The notes: a model not told the origin generated them from the sequence alone. Counted from the first letter of the stretch, positions 32,297 through 43,851 are shown. The stretch is DNA of 64,000 bases from Adiantum capillus-veneris (GCA_014529385.2 CM043942.1:34556469-34620468); one strand, 5' to 3'. Numbers and translations are program-made.

Positions 32297-32890
32297 AATA
32301 ATCACGATTATTTAAAGCTGAGTAATTTCTCCAACTTTTTGCAAACTTGGAATCACAGGCTTGAAGTATATACCAAATACATGCTTTGCGTGAAATATGG
32401 GCTCATTTGGATGCATAGGGTGAAAATGGTACCAGATTTTGGCTTTAGGTCTTTGAAACAGTAGTTATAAAGGAAATTTGAGATTTTGAGCTCCAAATTG
32501 GTTCAACCTTGGCTAGTGGGGTTAACACATCATGTTTTTTGGATGTATGATGGCAAAATAGTAAAATTCTCCCATTTTGGTTAGAAAGTAAATAATCGCG
32601 ATTATTAACTTTTCTACCAAAATCAACATTTTTTGGTACAAATTGATTCTAGGCATTATATAGGCCCTGTGTATGTGATATGAGGTGATTTGGATCAAGA
32701 ATTGTGGTCCATAACTCAGAAGTTGACTTGCAAAGACTTCTTAGCGTTTTTTGGCAATTTTCCAAGTTATAGGTGCTCATTTTGGCTCATACTTGATTTT
32801 TGGCATGTAATAGGTGTGTATACATGATAGGTGAGGTGATGATACAATTTCCAAACAAAAATAGTGCAAAAGTAAATAATCGTGATTATT
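32297..32890. repeat. Three AT-rich 16-bp palindromes about 290 bp apart
   Basis: AATAATC-N-CGATTATT-like sites: AATAATCACGATTATT at 32297, AATAATCGCGATTATT (perfect palindrome) at 32591 and AATAATCGTGATTATT at 32875. Spacings are 294 and 284 bases. Each is preceded by AAAGTA or AAAAGTA. The DNA between them is otherwise not clearly repeated. Confidence 0.7.
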
Positions 32891-34244
32891 TACAGCAGTC
32901 ACAATTTTCTTGCAAAACTTAAATTTTTTGACCTAAACACATTCTATACACCTAAAACAAGTCCTAAATTGAATTTGGTCAAGTTCGGTCTTGTCGGCAT
33001 CACTTTGTGCTTTGTCGACTCTGAAATCACCGATTTCATTGACTACGCTGCCTATTGAGTTGGTTTATCACTTGTGAGGCTTTGGACTTGTCCGCCACAT
33101 AGTCTGAAGCAACTCATCCAATTCTGGCTCATTTGGAGTAAGTTTGACCTCGTATGTCAAATTTGACACTTTGTAGTCTTCGAGCTATTTTTTGCTTTTC
33201 GAGGGCTTTTCTTGATTGATTTCACGAAACCAATCATATACATTGTATATAAACCTCGTAGGCAAGCTGTCTATGGAGTCGGAACCAAATTCTGGCATCT
33301 GCTAAAAAACCTAGCTTTTCTACTGGGTACCCCCTTGACCCCTACCGAATGGTCAACTGATGATATAGAAAGGTTCTAATATGTTAGGGCATGCTACAAT
33401 TCAAATCCCATCTGATTTGGTCGAGTTGACAGGCCGCTATGCTCAGTTTTTGTTCGCAGATCTTCGTGCACTGCTCGGATTCTAGGGTTTTTTCTAGGGG
33501 TTTAGACTAGCTACCGGCCGTACAAAATGGATCATTGATGAGTAAAGAACTTACCCCTCATGTCTCATGTGAGATGATGCTGAAAATGGGCAATTGTAGA
33601 CTCCGAAAAGTACGCGTGAAAGAGGTCGAAAAGCTCTCTCTGCAAAGGTAACAAGTGGAAATGAGGTGGTTTTAGCCTACCTAGGATATATACTCGGACT
33701 TTTGGAACCATTTTTCCACATGATTCCCCCGTTAGTCCTACTAGGCCGTGAAATCTATGTTAGACTAAAAAATTTCCCCGATAGGATTTCTGTAGCTCAT
33801 TCTGCAAGAATTTTGCAAAAGTAGGTCTGGCCGTCTAATTTAAGCTTCCCGCTTCCATCTTCTGATTTCATTGAAAATTTTAGTGCTTGTCCGCCTTTTC
33901 TTTCTAATCACCATCATGTCTTCCATTTTTTCTTATGAGCTCCTTTGCTATTTATTATTAATTTTTGACATGTTTATTAAAAAATCAAAGAAAATAACAA
34001 AATGCGCTAAAAAAGCAAAGTGAAAATCCCAATAATTAAGAAAATATATTAAAAAACACAGCTTTATTGTTTTTTTGTTGGATTTCTCCATTTTTAAGCC
34101 TTAATATCGAGCACTCATCGGGAAGATATTACCAATGAATTTTTCCTTGATGATGAATTATAAGGGCATTATTAGGTAATTTTGCAAAAAATCACACGTT
34201 AACATCGAACTTTTCCTCCCTCTTCAAAGATTGCCCTTGAATAC
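32306..34244 (-). other. X2 non-coding spacer between the 3' ORFs
   Basis: About 1.9 kb without a convincing frame, holding the three palindromes. Its two ends match the X1 spacer. It could carry regulatory or RNA-packaging signals, or be an intron between the upstream and downstream genes; nothing decides this. Confidence 0.5.
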
Positions 34245-34727
34245 TTAGTGGGACGCTTGTCTATGCATAGCCGTGGTTGGCTCTACCATGCTTTGAAGAT
34301 CAATGCAGTTCAAACCAATATGATGTGCAAGAGCTGGGTCTTGAGTAATTAACTCAAGGGTTTCTGATGTTGAGGTTTGATGTTGCTGTCTTCCAAAGAG
34401 AAAATCTTGTAGCTTGTGTGCTCTTTGTTTGATTTTACCACTAGGATGCTTTAGCACACTGATTGCTTGAGCTGTTGGTAGAAATTTTGACTGTTTTCGA
34501 GCTTTTTCTCACCATTGGTAGGTTCGTGTGCTTGGTACAGAATGGTGTGGTGGAGTCTTGTGAGACTTAACTCTCCATTGCTTGATTGGTTTTACGGTTT
34601 GTGGAGAAGATAAGTGCTCCTTTTTTTGCCCAACCGATTTCAAGTTAGGTTCCTTGTTCGAAGATGCTCCTCTCTGTGTTTTGACTTGTGGGACCTCCTT
34701 CGATTTTGTCGGTGATGTTTTGGGCAC
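34245..34727 (-). pseudogene. X2 basic ORF after the retropepsin domain
   Basis: Two pieces (34727-34509 and 34457-34245) match the X1 ORF at 11304-11915, including KQWRVKSH, HPSGKIKQRAHKLQDFLFGRQQ and SETLELITQDP. A frameshift lies between them. Confidence 0.45.
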
Positions 34728-34780
34728 CCAGATTTAAATTGGCTTGTCCTTAATCTGTGCTTTTGGTACCCAAATTTGCC

Positions 34781-35305
34781 TCACTCCTTGCATGATACTT
34801 GTAGCATTTTCTTGTTGAGAGGATGGAGAAGATTGATTGCTTCGTGGTTTGGTCTGTTGATTGCTTCCTTTCCATTCTCATTGCTTGGTGCATTTGGAAC
34901 AATGAGTTTCCCGCCTTTAGGTGATAGCTTGAGTTGATTTGTATCCCAATCTGGTACTACCTTGTATGTGCGCTTATAGGGAATCCCAAGAATCATCGTC
35001 TCATTCATGTGTTCATCTGGTAAGCATACAAACTGATCATGAGCACATGAACATCCATGCACTATCATGTTTAAGTTGATTATTCCCAATGTTGGTGTTG
35101 AGTTCTTGTTGCATCCTTTTATTGTCGCTATTCCTGTTGTCAATGCTTGACTTGTTCCTTTCTTGTACGTGGAATAACTGACTGCATTTACTCTAGCTCC
35201 CGTGTCGACCAAAGCATTTGTGCTATGATTGTTAAGCTGTACTTTGATGTGCAGATTCATTATGTCTAACCATTCATCATCTGTTGAAATTGCATCTTTA
35301 GGCAA
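34781..35305 (-). CDS. X2 retropepsin-like domain, downstream of integrase
   Basis: About 174 codons. NALVDTGARVNAV is the active-site loop (DTGA) and MILGIPYKRTYKV replaces the X1 ILGISWM form. It is longer than the X1 frame because the C-terminal stretch (NLLHPLNKKMLQVSCKE) stays in frame; in X1 that stretch is frameshifted. Two independently decayed copies with the same position after integrase make this a family feature and not a rearrangement of one copy. Confidence 0.65.
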   Translation of the reverse strand: MPKDAISTDDEWLDIMNLHIKVQLNNHSTNALVDTGARVNAVSYSTYKKGTSQALTTGIATIKGCNKNSTPTLGIINLNMIVHGCSCAHDQFVCLPDEHMNETMILGIPYKRTYKVVPDWDTNQLKLSPKGGKLIVPNAPSNENGKEAINRPNHEAINLLHPLNKKMLQVSCKE

Positions 35306-35599
35306 TTTCCATTGTCGGTCATCTATTTCCAGAGTGTTGATGGGAATCGGTATCTATTGATTCGTGAGAGCAGCTTTTCATTTGAGTACCTGAAGCCAAG
35401 CTTCCTCTTGGGCTTCATCAATAACCTGCTATTGTTTAATCCTCCTTTGCTTGGCTGCATGCATTCTTTCTAGCAATTCATTGGTTAGCGGAAAATTATA
35501 TTTCTTTAAACGGCATCCACGAATCCAAATAGCCATTGGTTCACCATCTAGGGTGGACAACTTTACTGCTCCACTTGGAGATACATCTTCAATGATAAA

Positions 35600-37107
35600 T
35601 GGTCCATTTCCCTTTTCTTAAACTTGGGAATGTGTTGCTTAAGGGAATAGACTAAAACTAAGTCCCCTTTCTTGAAGATTTTTGTTATTAGATGGGAATC
35701 AAAAACCGTTTTTGTTTCCGCTTTTGTGCATATATGCGAGCTACGGTAGTTAGCCTTTTCTTATCTAGCTTTTCTAAATCTTCAAGTCTTTCTGACAATT
35801 CATGTCCAGTCCACTCAAGATCCTTAGCTACCCTTAATGTCGGCAATAGAAATCCTATTGGCAGTATGGCATCAAGACCATAAACAAGGTTAAAGGGTGT
35901 AGCATTTAAACATGTTCTGAATGAAACTCGATAAGCCCATAGAGCTTTTGGAGATTCATTTCCCAGTCTGTCCTTCTTGAACTAACCACTTTAGTAAGTA
36001 CCGAGCTAAGAATTTTGTTCGTATGCTCAGCTTGTCCGTTTGCTTGTGGGTGATAGGGAGCTTATTTGTTATGCATGACCATAAACTCATTAAGAAAATA
36101 CTGGATTACCTCATTGAGGAATGAGTTCCCCGATCACTGACAATTTCTATTGACAGTCCACATCTCGTGAATACATATTCATATAAGAATGCGGTAGTGG
36201 TTCTAGCATTATTTTTTTGAGTTTCTTTAGCCTCGGCCCACTTGGTCAAATAGTCCATAACTACAATGATATATCGAGCTTGGGTTCTATGACTAGGTGG
36301 CTGTATCGGCCCAACAAAATCTATCCCCCATTTCGCGAAAGCTCTAGCCCCCTTCATTGGTCTTAAGAGCATGCTATCTACATGTGTTGGAATTTTTTCT
36401 CATTGACAAGCATCACACCTTCGAACATATTCTTTGGCATTTGCAAAAAGTGTTGACCACCATATGCCTGCCATTAATATTGCTCTTGCGGTGGTCTCAC
36501 TAAAAAAGTGACCTCCAGCTAATCCAGCATGTGCTTGTTCTATAATTGGAATATACTCGTCTTCATTTTCACAAAGACGCAAATGCTGATCTTTACTTCT
36601 CCGATACAATTGGTTTCCAATAAGAGCATGGTCTCTTGCTTCAATTTCAATTGCTCTTTGACGGCGTTTACTCATATCCTCAAGAAATGTTTGGCTCGAT
36701 AAGTAAGTGCCTAAATAGTTACTCCACTTAGGAACAAGTGACATTTGAAACAATGTTACATAAGGTATGGGTGTTTGTTTTTGACATTGAGGACAATCCT
36801 TTACAAAAGATCAAACATCACTCCTCATAGTCGACCAAAATACTCCAAGTCTCAAGATTCTTTGCATAGTTTGATCTTTCGCAAAGTGAAGTCCTATTAT
36901 GGTAATATGTGCTTGAATTAGATATTGGTTTTTCTCCTCAGGATTAATGCATAAGAGCAATATTCCATCTCAATTTCTTTTGTATAGCCTACCAGCTACT
37001 AGTAGTTGATACATAGTCGATTGCTTGATTAATTCTATTATAATAGAAAGTGGTATTTGTGAATCCACTTGAGCTATTGTCATCAATTATACCATGTTTT
37101 TCGACCA
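35600..37107 (-). pseudogene. X2 integrase with two zinc-binding domains
   Basis: Reading leftwards: first zinc unit (RLYKRN ... CPQCQK, about 36990-36783), second zinc unit (NQLYRRSKDQ ... CDACQ, about 36620-36400), catalytic Asp in WGIDFVGP (about 36330), second Asp in SDRGTHS (about 36130) and Glu in GQAEHTN (about 36035). All three catalytic residues are therefore still encoded. A frameshift near 36110, stops near 36407 and 36810, and further lesions split the frame. The C-terminal tail reaches about 35600. Confidence 0.75.
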
Positions 37108-37117
37108 TCGAGATATC

Positions 37118-37290
37118 GGGACCAAAAGGAGAGATGGTTGCATCTCAATAGGGGTCCAAAAGGAGATGGTCTATCAAAGAGCAATGTGTCATAAGTGCTT
37201 CTAGACTTACCTCAGTAGGAGGCCAAGAGGAGAGATGGTTACATCTCAATAAGGGTCCAAAACGAGGTAGTCTATCAAAGAGCAGTGTGC
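37118..37290. repeat. Tandem repeat, two units of about 95 bp
   Basis: Both hold GGAGAGATGGTT, CATCTCAATA, GGGTCCAAAA and TCTATCAAAGAGCA (about 37118-37190 and 37211-37290). Confidence 0.8.
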
Positions 37291-37359
37291 ATTTAATGGA
37301 GCTTAAAAGACCTTAGGGTTAGCTTTATTAAATACCTCCAATGGTTAGTGTTAAAAGTC

Positions 37360-37465
37360 CTTTGACCTTAGGCAAGCTAGGGCTAAGCTTGAGGTGGGAA
37401 CCCGACCTAAACTTGCCTTTGACCTTAGGCAAGCTAGGGCTGAGCTTGAGGTGGGAACTCCACCT
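37360..37465. repeat. Tandem repeat, two units of about 56 bp
   Basis: TGACCTTAGGCAAGCTAGGG, then CTTGAGGTGGGAAC, twice. Confidence 0.85.
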
Positions 37466-37512
37466 AAGGTGCTTGTCATGCTTGATGACTAAGGTACTTG
37501 AGGTACTTGTCA

Positions 37513-37775
37513 TACTTAATGAGGAAGGTTCTTGAGAAGCTTCCTATGCATGGGGTGTAAGGTGCTTGAGTCAAAAAGAGACCCTACAAACTTAATGAGG
37601 AAGTTGCTTCAGAAGCTTCCTATGCATGGGGGATAAGATGCTTGAGTCAAAAAGACCCTACACACTTAATGAAGAAGTTACTTGAGAAGCTTCCTATGAA
37701 TGGCGGGTAAGATGCTTGAGTCAAAAAGAGACCATACACACTTAATGAGGATGTTTCTTGAGAGGCTTCCTATAC
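37513..37775. repeat. Tandem repeat, about 3.5 units of 76 bp
   Basis: CTTAATGAGGAAG begins units near 37515, 37591, 37665 and 37741; each continues with GAAGCTTCCTATGCATGGGG and GATGCTTGAGTCAAAAAGA. The last unit is partial. Confidence 0.85.
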
Positions 37776-37998
37776 ATAAAAGTCCCAAAGGTAGGGGAAT
37801 CTTTGACCTAACCTTCCACTCACCCAAGGGACACTCCTTTTCTAAAACGGCACATGAGACACATGTCAAAATCTGACTAAGATTAACCACATGGTGGGCT
37901 TGAATGCTATTGGTTGGGCTAAAGAGGGGTCCAATGAGCTTGCATCATGTGGAAAAGTTAGCCCCAAGCAAGCAAGGGGGGGGCTAGGGGGATATACA

Positions 37999-38000
37999 CC

Positions 38001-38054
<54 letters not shown>
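37999..38054. repeat. CA microsatellite
   Basis: About 25 CA units in the LTR region of A. Confidence 0.95.
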
Positions 38055-38056
<2 letters not shown>

Positions 38057-38752
38057 ATTTTGTGGATTCATTCTCACTTGGTGAAATTTGAGGAACTCCA
38101 CCTTCTTCTCCAAGCTTGTGAGAAGTGAGAGCCTACACCAACACTCTTGGCTATGGAATGCAAATCCAACCAAGAGCCATGCTTCAATGCGTAAGCTTTC
38201 CATCTTCTCCATCTTCATTACTATGCTATTATGTATGCTAGCAAGAAGAGTGATGATAAGTGAGGAGCTATTTATTTCTCCTATGGAATGTTTCTTCTTC
38301 CTCTTCCCTATCCTCATTCCCCGCTAGCTCTCTCCACCTTCGAAGTTGTTTGAGACCTTGGGACTGAGGCTTGGGATAGTTAATGCTTTCTAGACAGTTT
38401 ATGTTATGTTTGTGATGCATGAAACTTTTCATCTTCATTGAATCACCAAGGTCACAAGGAACACAAAGATTGTAATGTACCAAGTCTCTCTTGATGGGAG
38501 TAACTATAATACAAATGCCTATTTGAGGGGGGACCCGCTCCATATGAATCTGGTCCTCAACTATTGTCATGTTCTCTAAACTCTCTCTCTCTTGCAAAAG
38601 TATTGTTCATGCCAAGTTAACTAAGTACAATGTTTATGTTTCTACCATCAATTAAGTTCACCTGCTATGCTCACAAAGTAATCTCTCAAAAGTGCTTCAC
38701 CTAATTTCCTAATTCCGCTACTCTCAAATTTCATAGGCCATTTCCATTACAT

Positions 38753-38764
38753 TGGTATCAGAGC
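38753..38764 (+). promoter_or_regulatory. Primer-binding site of element A (tRNA-Met type)
   Basis: TGGTATCAGAGC, the usual plant retrotransposon site complementary to the 3' end of initiator tRNA-Met, one base after the LTR end. Confidence 0.85.
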
Positions 38765-39167
38765 ATTTGGTTTCTCTTTTCTTGCTTAAGAAGAGGGGTC
38801 CTTAAGTAGCCTATTAATGGTTGATTTTGTTAATTATATTAGGTAAGTGGGACTGGGATGTATTATCGCTTTTGTTGAGCCCACTATGTCAGATATGGTG
38901 CACACCACGGGAGCTTTGGTCTTAATAATGGAGTCCTTTTAGACTTGCCTACGGCTTTACCATTATTGAGCCACAAGAAGTCCGAAAGAAGCTCTATCCC
39001 TTGGAAACTCTGCTATGTTAGACCCACTCCACTACTCTCTATACTTAACCAAATCGAGCCATGGGTGTAGATACTTAAGTGCCTATTTTGCAAAGGCTAG
39101 GATGAGTAGCAACTAAGGTTTTGAATTTCCAAAGCATACACTAAGTAAACACCTAAGTTTAATTAAC

Positions 39168-40480
39168 ATGGCTGACAATAACCAAGAGAGTAGAATGAAC
39201 ATTGATAACTTTGATTTTGCACATGAAGGTGTTAATGATGATGCCCCCATGTTTGTTAATTATCTTGTTACTAGGTTGCAAAAATCTATGGGCAACCCCT
39301 CTTTCCAAGACGAAGTTACTCAAAAATTTTGTTCTTTCCTCTCAAAGAGGAGAGAGAGCTTAGAAGGCCTCTTGGTGAGACCCCCAAAAGAAGACTCTCT
39401 CCCATACGAGAGGAGAAATCCAAAGAACAAGAAAGTAATGACTCCCTAAGTTCCTCAAAAGATGTGGCTCCATGAAGATGTCCATCTAGATGATTGCCAA
39501 ATCCTCCCAAGAGGAAATGGTTAACCCATAGTTCTTCTCCTCGTCACTCCAAAAGGGAAGAGAGGAAACAAAGGAAGAAAAGGGCAAGAAAGAGGTCACC
39601 CTCTTCTCCTTCTTCTTTACCTTCCTCCTCTATTGATGAAAGCTATGACTATTCTCCTAGAGAATACAAGAGGGGAGGACATCACAAATCTTACCCTGCA
39701 TGTCACAAAAGCTAAAGAAGTTTAAAGAGGGAGGAAAGAGTATCTCTTTTCTCACCTATGATGGCACCTTCATCCAACAATTTGATGCGGCCTTTGGAGA
39801 CCAGGGCTTCACGGAGTCCTCCAAGCTACACCATGTAGCTATGCACTTCCAAAAATGGGCTCGTCAATGGTGGGCTAGCCTTCGTGGCAACGACGAAGCC
39901 CCAAAGACATGGAAAACTCTACGAGTTTCCATCATGAAGCAATTCCTTGCAAGTGATGCAAAGGAAAAAGTGATTACCAAATGGTGAAGTTTAAAGCTTC
40001 TCTCTCATGAGTCTATCCACAAATATGTAGACAAGTTTTGGGATTTACATCTCAAGGCTACTATCTTTAAAAGATAGACTTTGTCGAGCAAAAGAAACAA
40101 TTGTATGCGGGATTACCCAAAGAGATGGCCGAGTATGTCAACTCTCAACGGCCTGGTTCTATCACCAAAGTAATCCACCACACCATGGTTGCTTCGCGCA
40201 TCAATTTCCAACAAGGGGCTAAAGGGAATGTCAAGCCCATGGAAAATAAAGACAAAAGTGATGCCAAGGGGAAAACCAATGCCCAAAATTCTTACCAAGG
40301 CTATTCCAACAACAACAAAAATCGGTCCAAGGAGAAGGGAGTTTACAAAGGTAAATATAAACTCTCTCCTAAAGAGCTAGAAGCTGTTTGTAAGGACCAC
40401 AAATGTTTTAAGTGTGGGAGCAAGGCCATGGTTATCGTCCTTACCCCAAGAGAATTTCCCGCAATGAGAATCCTTTATTT
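39168..40480 (+). pseudogene. Element A gag
   Basis: It starts at the ATG at 39168 (MADNNQESRMNID). A Ser/Arg-rich linker (39494-39660) is followed by the retrotransposon-gag domain (SFLTYDGTFIQQFDAAF, HFQKWARQWWASLRG, about 39750-39900). A further piece (40101-40440) ends in a partial zinc knuckle (CFKCG), after which the knuckle is cut short. At least four frame breaks. Gag would form the particle shell and bind the RNA. Confidence 0.7.
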
Positions 40481-41158
40481 TATTTGACCTTGGTTCAACT
40501 CACAACTTCATATCCACGGAGTTGGCCACCAAGCTAAGCATGCAAGCCCATGAGATGGGAGATGCATTGAAAGCCAATGGAGCTATCAAGGGACAAGACG
40601 TCTTAGTTACTTCCTTAATGGGAAAATTAAGGCTTCATGTCCAAAGCTATGTGGACAAAAAGGATTTCTTCATCTCCCATTGGGGCACCATGGTTTAACC
40701 ACATGGCTTCCAACATGAAGTTCCCTGAAAGGAGAATCTACTTCACCTACAAAAAAGAGAGCATGTACATAGATGCTAATGAGTCGGGGAACACCATATC
40801 CTTGCAATAAAGGGAATCGAGAGGAATTAGAGTTGTCTAATTTTTTAAATGGATCCCAAGATGTTTTCATTGATGAAATCCCTAGTGAGCTACCTCTAAA
40901 ATGAGGGATGATGACCATGCAATTGAGCTCCTGCCAGGAATCTCATTGCCTAGCAAGCCTCCTTATTGAGTTTCACAAGCTCAACAAGAGGAGATCATGA
41001 GGCAAGTGCATGAATTGGTGGAAAAAGAGATGGTGAGGTATAGCTCCTCTTCATTTTGTTCACCATTGCTTTTAGTGCAAAAGAAAGACGACACATATCA
41101 CATGTGTGTCGACTATAGAGCACTACATAAGATCACTATAAAAAATATATTTCCCATT
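40460..41158 (+). pseudogene. Element A protease relic and RT start
   Basis: DLGSTHNFIS (about 40488-40517) is the retropepsin loop, with Leu where Thr or Ser is expected. After several stops, RT begins about 40982 (HELVEKEMV, CSPLLLVQKKD, MCVDYRALHKITIKN) and stops at FPIV where insertion B starts. Confidence 0.65.
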
Positions 41159-41843
41159 GTCGTGCAGCTTCGTTGCGATGAAGAGAAAAAGAGCAGAGAA
41201 ATGCAAGCTAAGCTTCTTTGAATCCTACACATTTAGTGAGCAGTGATCAGGGCTTGTTAACAGGCCAAGTTTAATGATTAATGTATGCCATATGCGGCTT
41301 AAAAGGGCCAACAAATGCCTTAATGATGCCAAAAATGAGTATGCTTGAAGTGAGCAAAAATGGGATTATGATCTAGAACTACATTGCTTGAAGTGCTCTA
41401 TCGGCTTGTCTTTATGGCTCGTTGATTGGAGCTAGGGTGAAGAAGTTATGGAAGTTTGAAGTTTAAGTCGATTATTGCATATCCATACCGGATTGGGCAA
41501 TTGCAGCTAAGGGAACAAACTTTGAAATGAATGCACGGGCCTGAAGTGCTCACTTTGTGGAGCGCGTGGGTCTTTTTTCAAATCAGTGATCAGATTTACG
41601 GTTGCCAAGATATTGGCCGTTAAAGATTCACCGGGGGCCGGTTCCGTGCCAGTCTAGTCGGCTCGGTCAGAGTGCCATCTGGGAGTTTTTGGCTCTCGAC
41701 CGGGTTTCGGAATGCAATAATCGCGGGGGAATGCCAACACGGCTGCGGCTTGCTAGAGAAAAATGAGCTGCTAGGCAATGCTTGGTCGATGTGTATATAC
41801 AAGTGTGATGCCTGATGGACATGTTCTTCTAGCAGTTTTGAGA
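41159..41843. mobile_element. Insertion B, left part
   Basis: It begins TGTCGTGCAG inside the RT of A. With the right part (52534 to about 53815) it makes about 1.97 kb with no coding capacity, so it may be a solo LTR. Its first five bases TGTCG equal those of the LTR of element E. A clean target duplication is not seen (CCCAT on the left, CACAT on the right at best). Confidence 0.4.
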
Positions 41844-41848
41844 GCATG
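41844..41848 (+). repeat. Target site duplication GCATG, left copy
   Basis: GCATG stands directly before the 5' LTR of C and again after its 3' LTR (52529-52533). Confidence 0.92.
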
Positions 41849-42498
41849 TGTAAGGTCTCTGACCCGATCACAAGAGCACCCTTATACCACGAAATGAATA
41901 CAATGGAATAAGTTACTATTTTTAGCAGTTTTCCAGATTCTGTCAGTGCCATGATGTTTAGAATGTTATAAAGCTTCAAAATGTGAATTAAAATAATTTT
42001 TGTAAAAATTTCCAAAAATAGTAAGTTTTTGGTCACCCGAACCGTCCAGTCTCGACCGTCTCGAAAATCTGCACCCGTATCCCGAATTTGAAAAAAATGC
42101 ATTTTCGGACCCCGGGGGGCTGCTAAATATGGCAGGTACTCGGGCCAGTACGCCTTAGTTAGAGCTTCGTATGGCAATTTACGGCATCAAAATCCGATTC
42201 GTATGACCCATTCTAGCCTAGAACCAAATTTCCTAAAAATTGTCCGGGGAGGCACCGGGGGCCCGGGACTGTGTGGGAACAGGTCCCAGGCCACTCCAGA
42301 TCAGCTTTAACAGCTAGGGGGCGTCCTCTTGCTTTGTGGGAGTCTTGGGATATCTGCCAAGCCTGCAACTCAGTCTCAGAACCAGTTAACCAAGCCAACC
42401 TGACACTTGGTGGGCAGAGAACTGGACTTGCCATGCTTAACTGGAGAAGCTCCCAGATGCATTTAGCAACCCACATCGATTTTCAGCCTGTAGGAGCC

Positions 42499-42508
42499 TA
42501 TTTAAATA
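42499..42508 (+). promoter_or_regulatory. TATA-like box of the C 5' LTR
   Basis: TATTTAAATA, about 0.9 kb before the gag-start exon. CA arrays follow directly. The same box is at 50400-50409 in the 3' LTR. Confidence 0.5.
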
Positions 42509-42512
42509 CGTG

Positions 42513-42543
<31 letters not shown>

Positions 42544-42572
42544 TTATGATCACACACACACACACACACACA
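42513..42572. repeat. CA microsatellite in the C 5' LTR
   Basis: Two CA runs split by TTATGAT. The 3' LTR has the same pair with fewer units (about 50416-50467). Confidence 0.95.
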
Positions 42573-43416
42573 GTGCATACACACACACCCACATACATTG
42601 GGGAGGTGCTGCCGAATCACACACCTATTGAAGAAGAAGCTAGGAGGGAGGTGTTGCCGAATTTTCATCCCAAGAAGCTCGATTAGATCAGAAAATCGAG
42701 AAGATTACCAGCTCTTAATCACGGTAACGACAGTTTAATTAATGCTATCTGAAAATCCCTTTTTCTACCATCAAAAGTTCTCGTACATTATGCATATTCC
42801 TAGCCGAAAATCTCTATGACGACTCTCTAAATTCTCCTTATTCGTACTCTATTATGTAAATCATCATTCCATAGCTGAATTATCAGCCATTCTTCACTCT
42901 CGATTAATGATTAGAGCATAATTATCAGAGTCTTCTATCTCTAGATAGCATAGTAATTAATCGGTAAGCTAGTATTTGTGCAGATTGAAGAGAATCACTA
43001 TTGTAAACACTCATTAACATTGTAGCTTAATTGAATTCATTTCTCTTATGCATTAAGACGTAATTAAGGAGAAATTAATCCGTCAATAAGTCTCTAAGAA
43101 TTGGTTTTTCCTCACACATATGCATAGGGTAAATCTGCATCATCTAATTGCTAGGAAATAGTTTAATCATACTTAATCCAATTCTCTGGTAATTCCAATA
43201 GTGAAATCCTAATTATTCTTGATCATGTAAGCCGAATAATTATCTTAGAGCGGGTTCCCATAGGATTATGTGCCATCCTTAATGATTGCTTTATGAAAGA
43301 AATCTAGACTCTCATATAGGAGAGATTAATTGATGTCACTAATCTACCCATTGGACTGTTATGATGCTTGTGAACCTTAGCTCTTTCTCGAAGCTAATCA
43401 TTTAAAGTAGTGAGAA

Positions 43417-43557
43417 ATGGCCCCGGTTAAGAGGACGCGCTTCGGTGGTGCCCATGATCGCGAGGCAGGAACGAGCAATGTCAACGGGAAGGGGAAGGCT
43501 CCCATGGAGGAACAAATACCGGCCATCTCACGGACCATCGATGAAGAAGTGGAAGAG
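43417..43557 (+). CDS. LTR-embedded gag first exon of C
   Basis: Forty-seven codons from ATG: MAPVKRTRFGGAHDREAGTS at the start, acidic at the end (DEEVEE), then a splice donor GTAGAT in phase 0. A polypyrimidine-type acceptor (GTGTTGCAG) at 44741-44749 opens a gag frame in the same phase. The exon lies before the LTR end and primer site, so the predicted 1192-base intron (43558-44749) removes the primer site. The same exon is in the 3' LTR (51313) and, diverged, in the solo LTR at 7654. The product would be the basic N-terminus of Gag. Splicing is inference. Confidence 0.55.
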
Positions 43558-43851
43558 GTAGATCATATTTTTATTCAAGTTGTTTAAATTAACATTGCAT
43601 ACGCTAGTTAGGAATGCGCATATCCGCAAACATGTTGGAGAAATCCGACGGAAACCTCGGCATTGAAATCATTGTACATTAAGTTCTAAAGTAGGAAGGT
43701 AATGTCTGATGGGTATGCTGTTTGCAAGAGGAAAGAATGTTTGCTAGGGAAAATTTAGCTCGACATGTTCATTTTATTTCCAATGTTGAATCAGTCCTGA
43801 CCCCCCTACTGATCACAGGGGGTAGAGTTCCTCGTTAAGGGCTCTTGAATC

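Larger units (their letters stand above)
27511..37107 (-). mobile_element. Ty3/gypsy element X, copy 2 (X2), 5'-truncated
   Basis: Reading leftwards from 37107: integrase with two zinc domains, retropepsin-like domain, basic ORF, spacer, accessory ORF, polypurine tract and LTR. RT and RNase H are absent, because homology to X1 stops at about 37107 where the DNA of element A begins. It is clearly the same family as X1 but differs at many sites and keeps 1.6 kb of spacer that X1 lacks. The left end is set at the CT array. Confidence 0.75.
37108..38751 (+). mobile_element. 5' LTR region of Ty3/gypsy element A (left end undefined)
   Basis: It ends TTACA at 38751, one base before a primer-binding site. 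X2 homology ends at 37107. The true LTR start could not be found: no TG start pairs with the TTACA end outside the tandem repeats, and the 3' LTR is missing. The segment is mostly tandem repeats (37110-37775), then a CA array and unique DNA without a gene. Confidence 0.45.
38753..41158 (+). mobile_element. Ty3/gypsy element A, left part
   Basis: Primer site, leader, gag, protease relic and the first part of RT. It is cut at about 41158 by insertion B. The RT resumes at about 53822 on the far side of B and C with the expected next motif (RVEDLFDKLQ). Confidence 0.7.

Noticed and set aside
37556-38751. TGTAAGG at 37556 as the LTR start of A
   Set aside because: It pairs with TTACA at 38751, but it lies inside a 76-base tandem repeat whose units continue on both sides, so it is not a real boundary.
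38753-38764. tRNA-Met-like sequence as a tRNA gene fragment
   Set aside because: Only the 12 bases of a primer-binding site match, next to an LTR end; no cloverleaf. The same holds at 44637.
42213-42549. ORFs of about 90 codons on both strands, repeated at 50114-50510
   Set aside because: They occur twice because they are in the two LTRs of C. They overlap each other antisense and are not kept in the related solo LTR.
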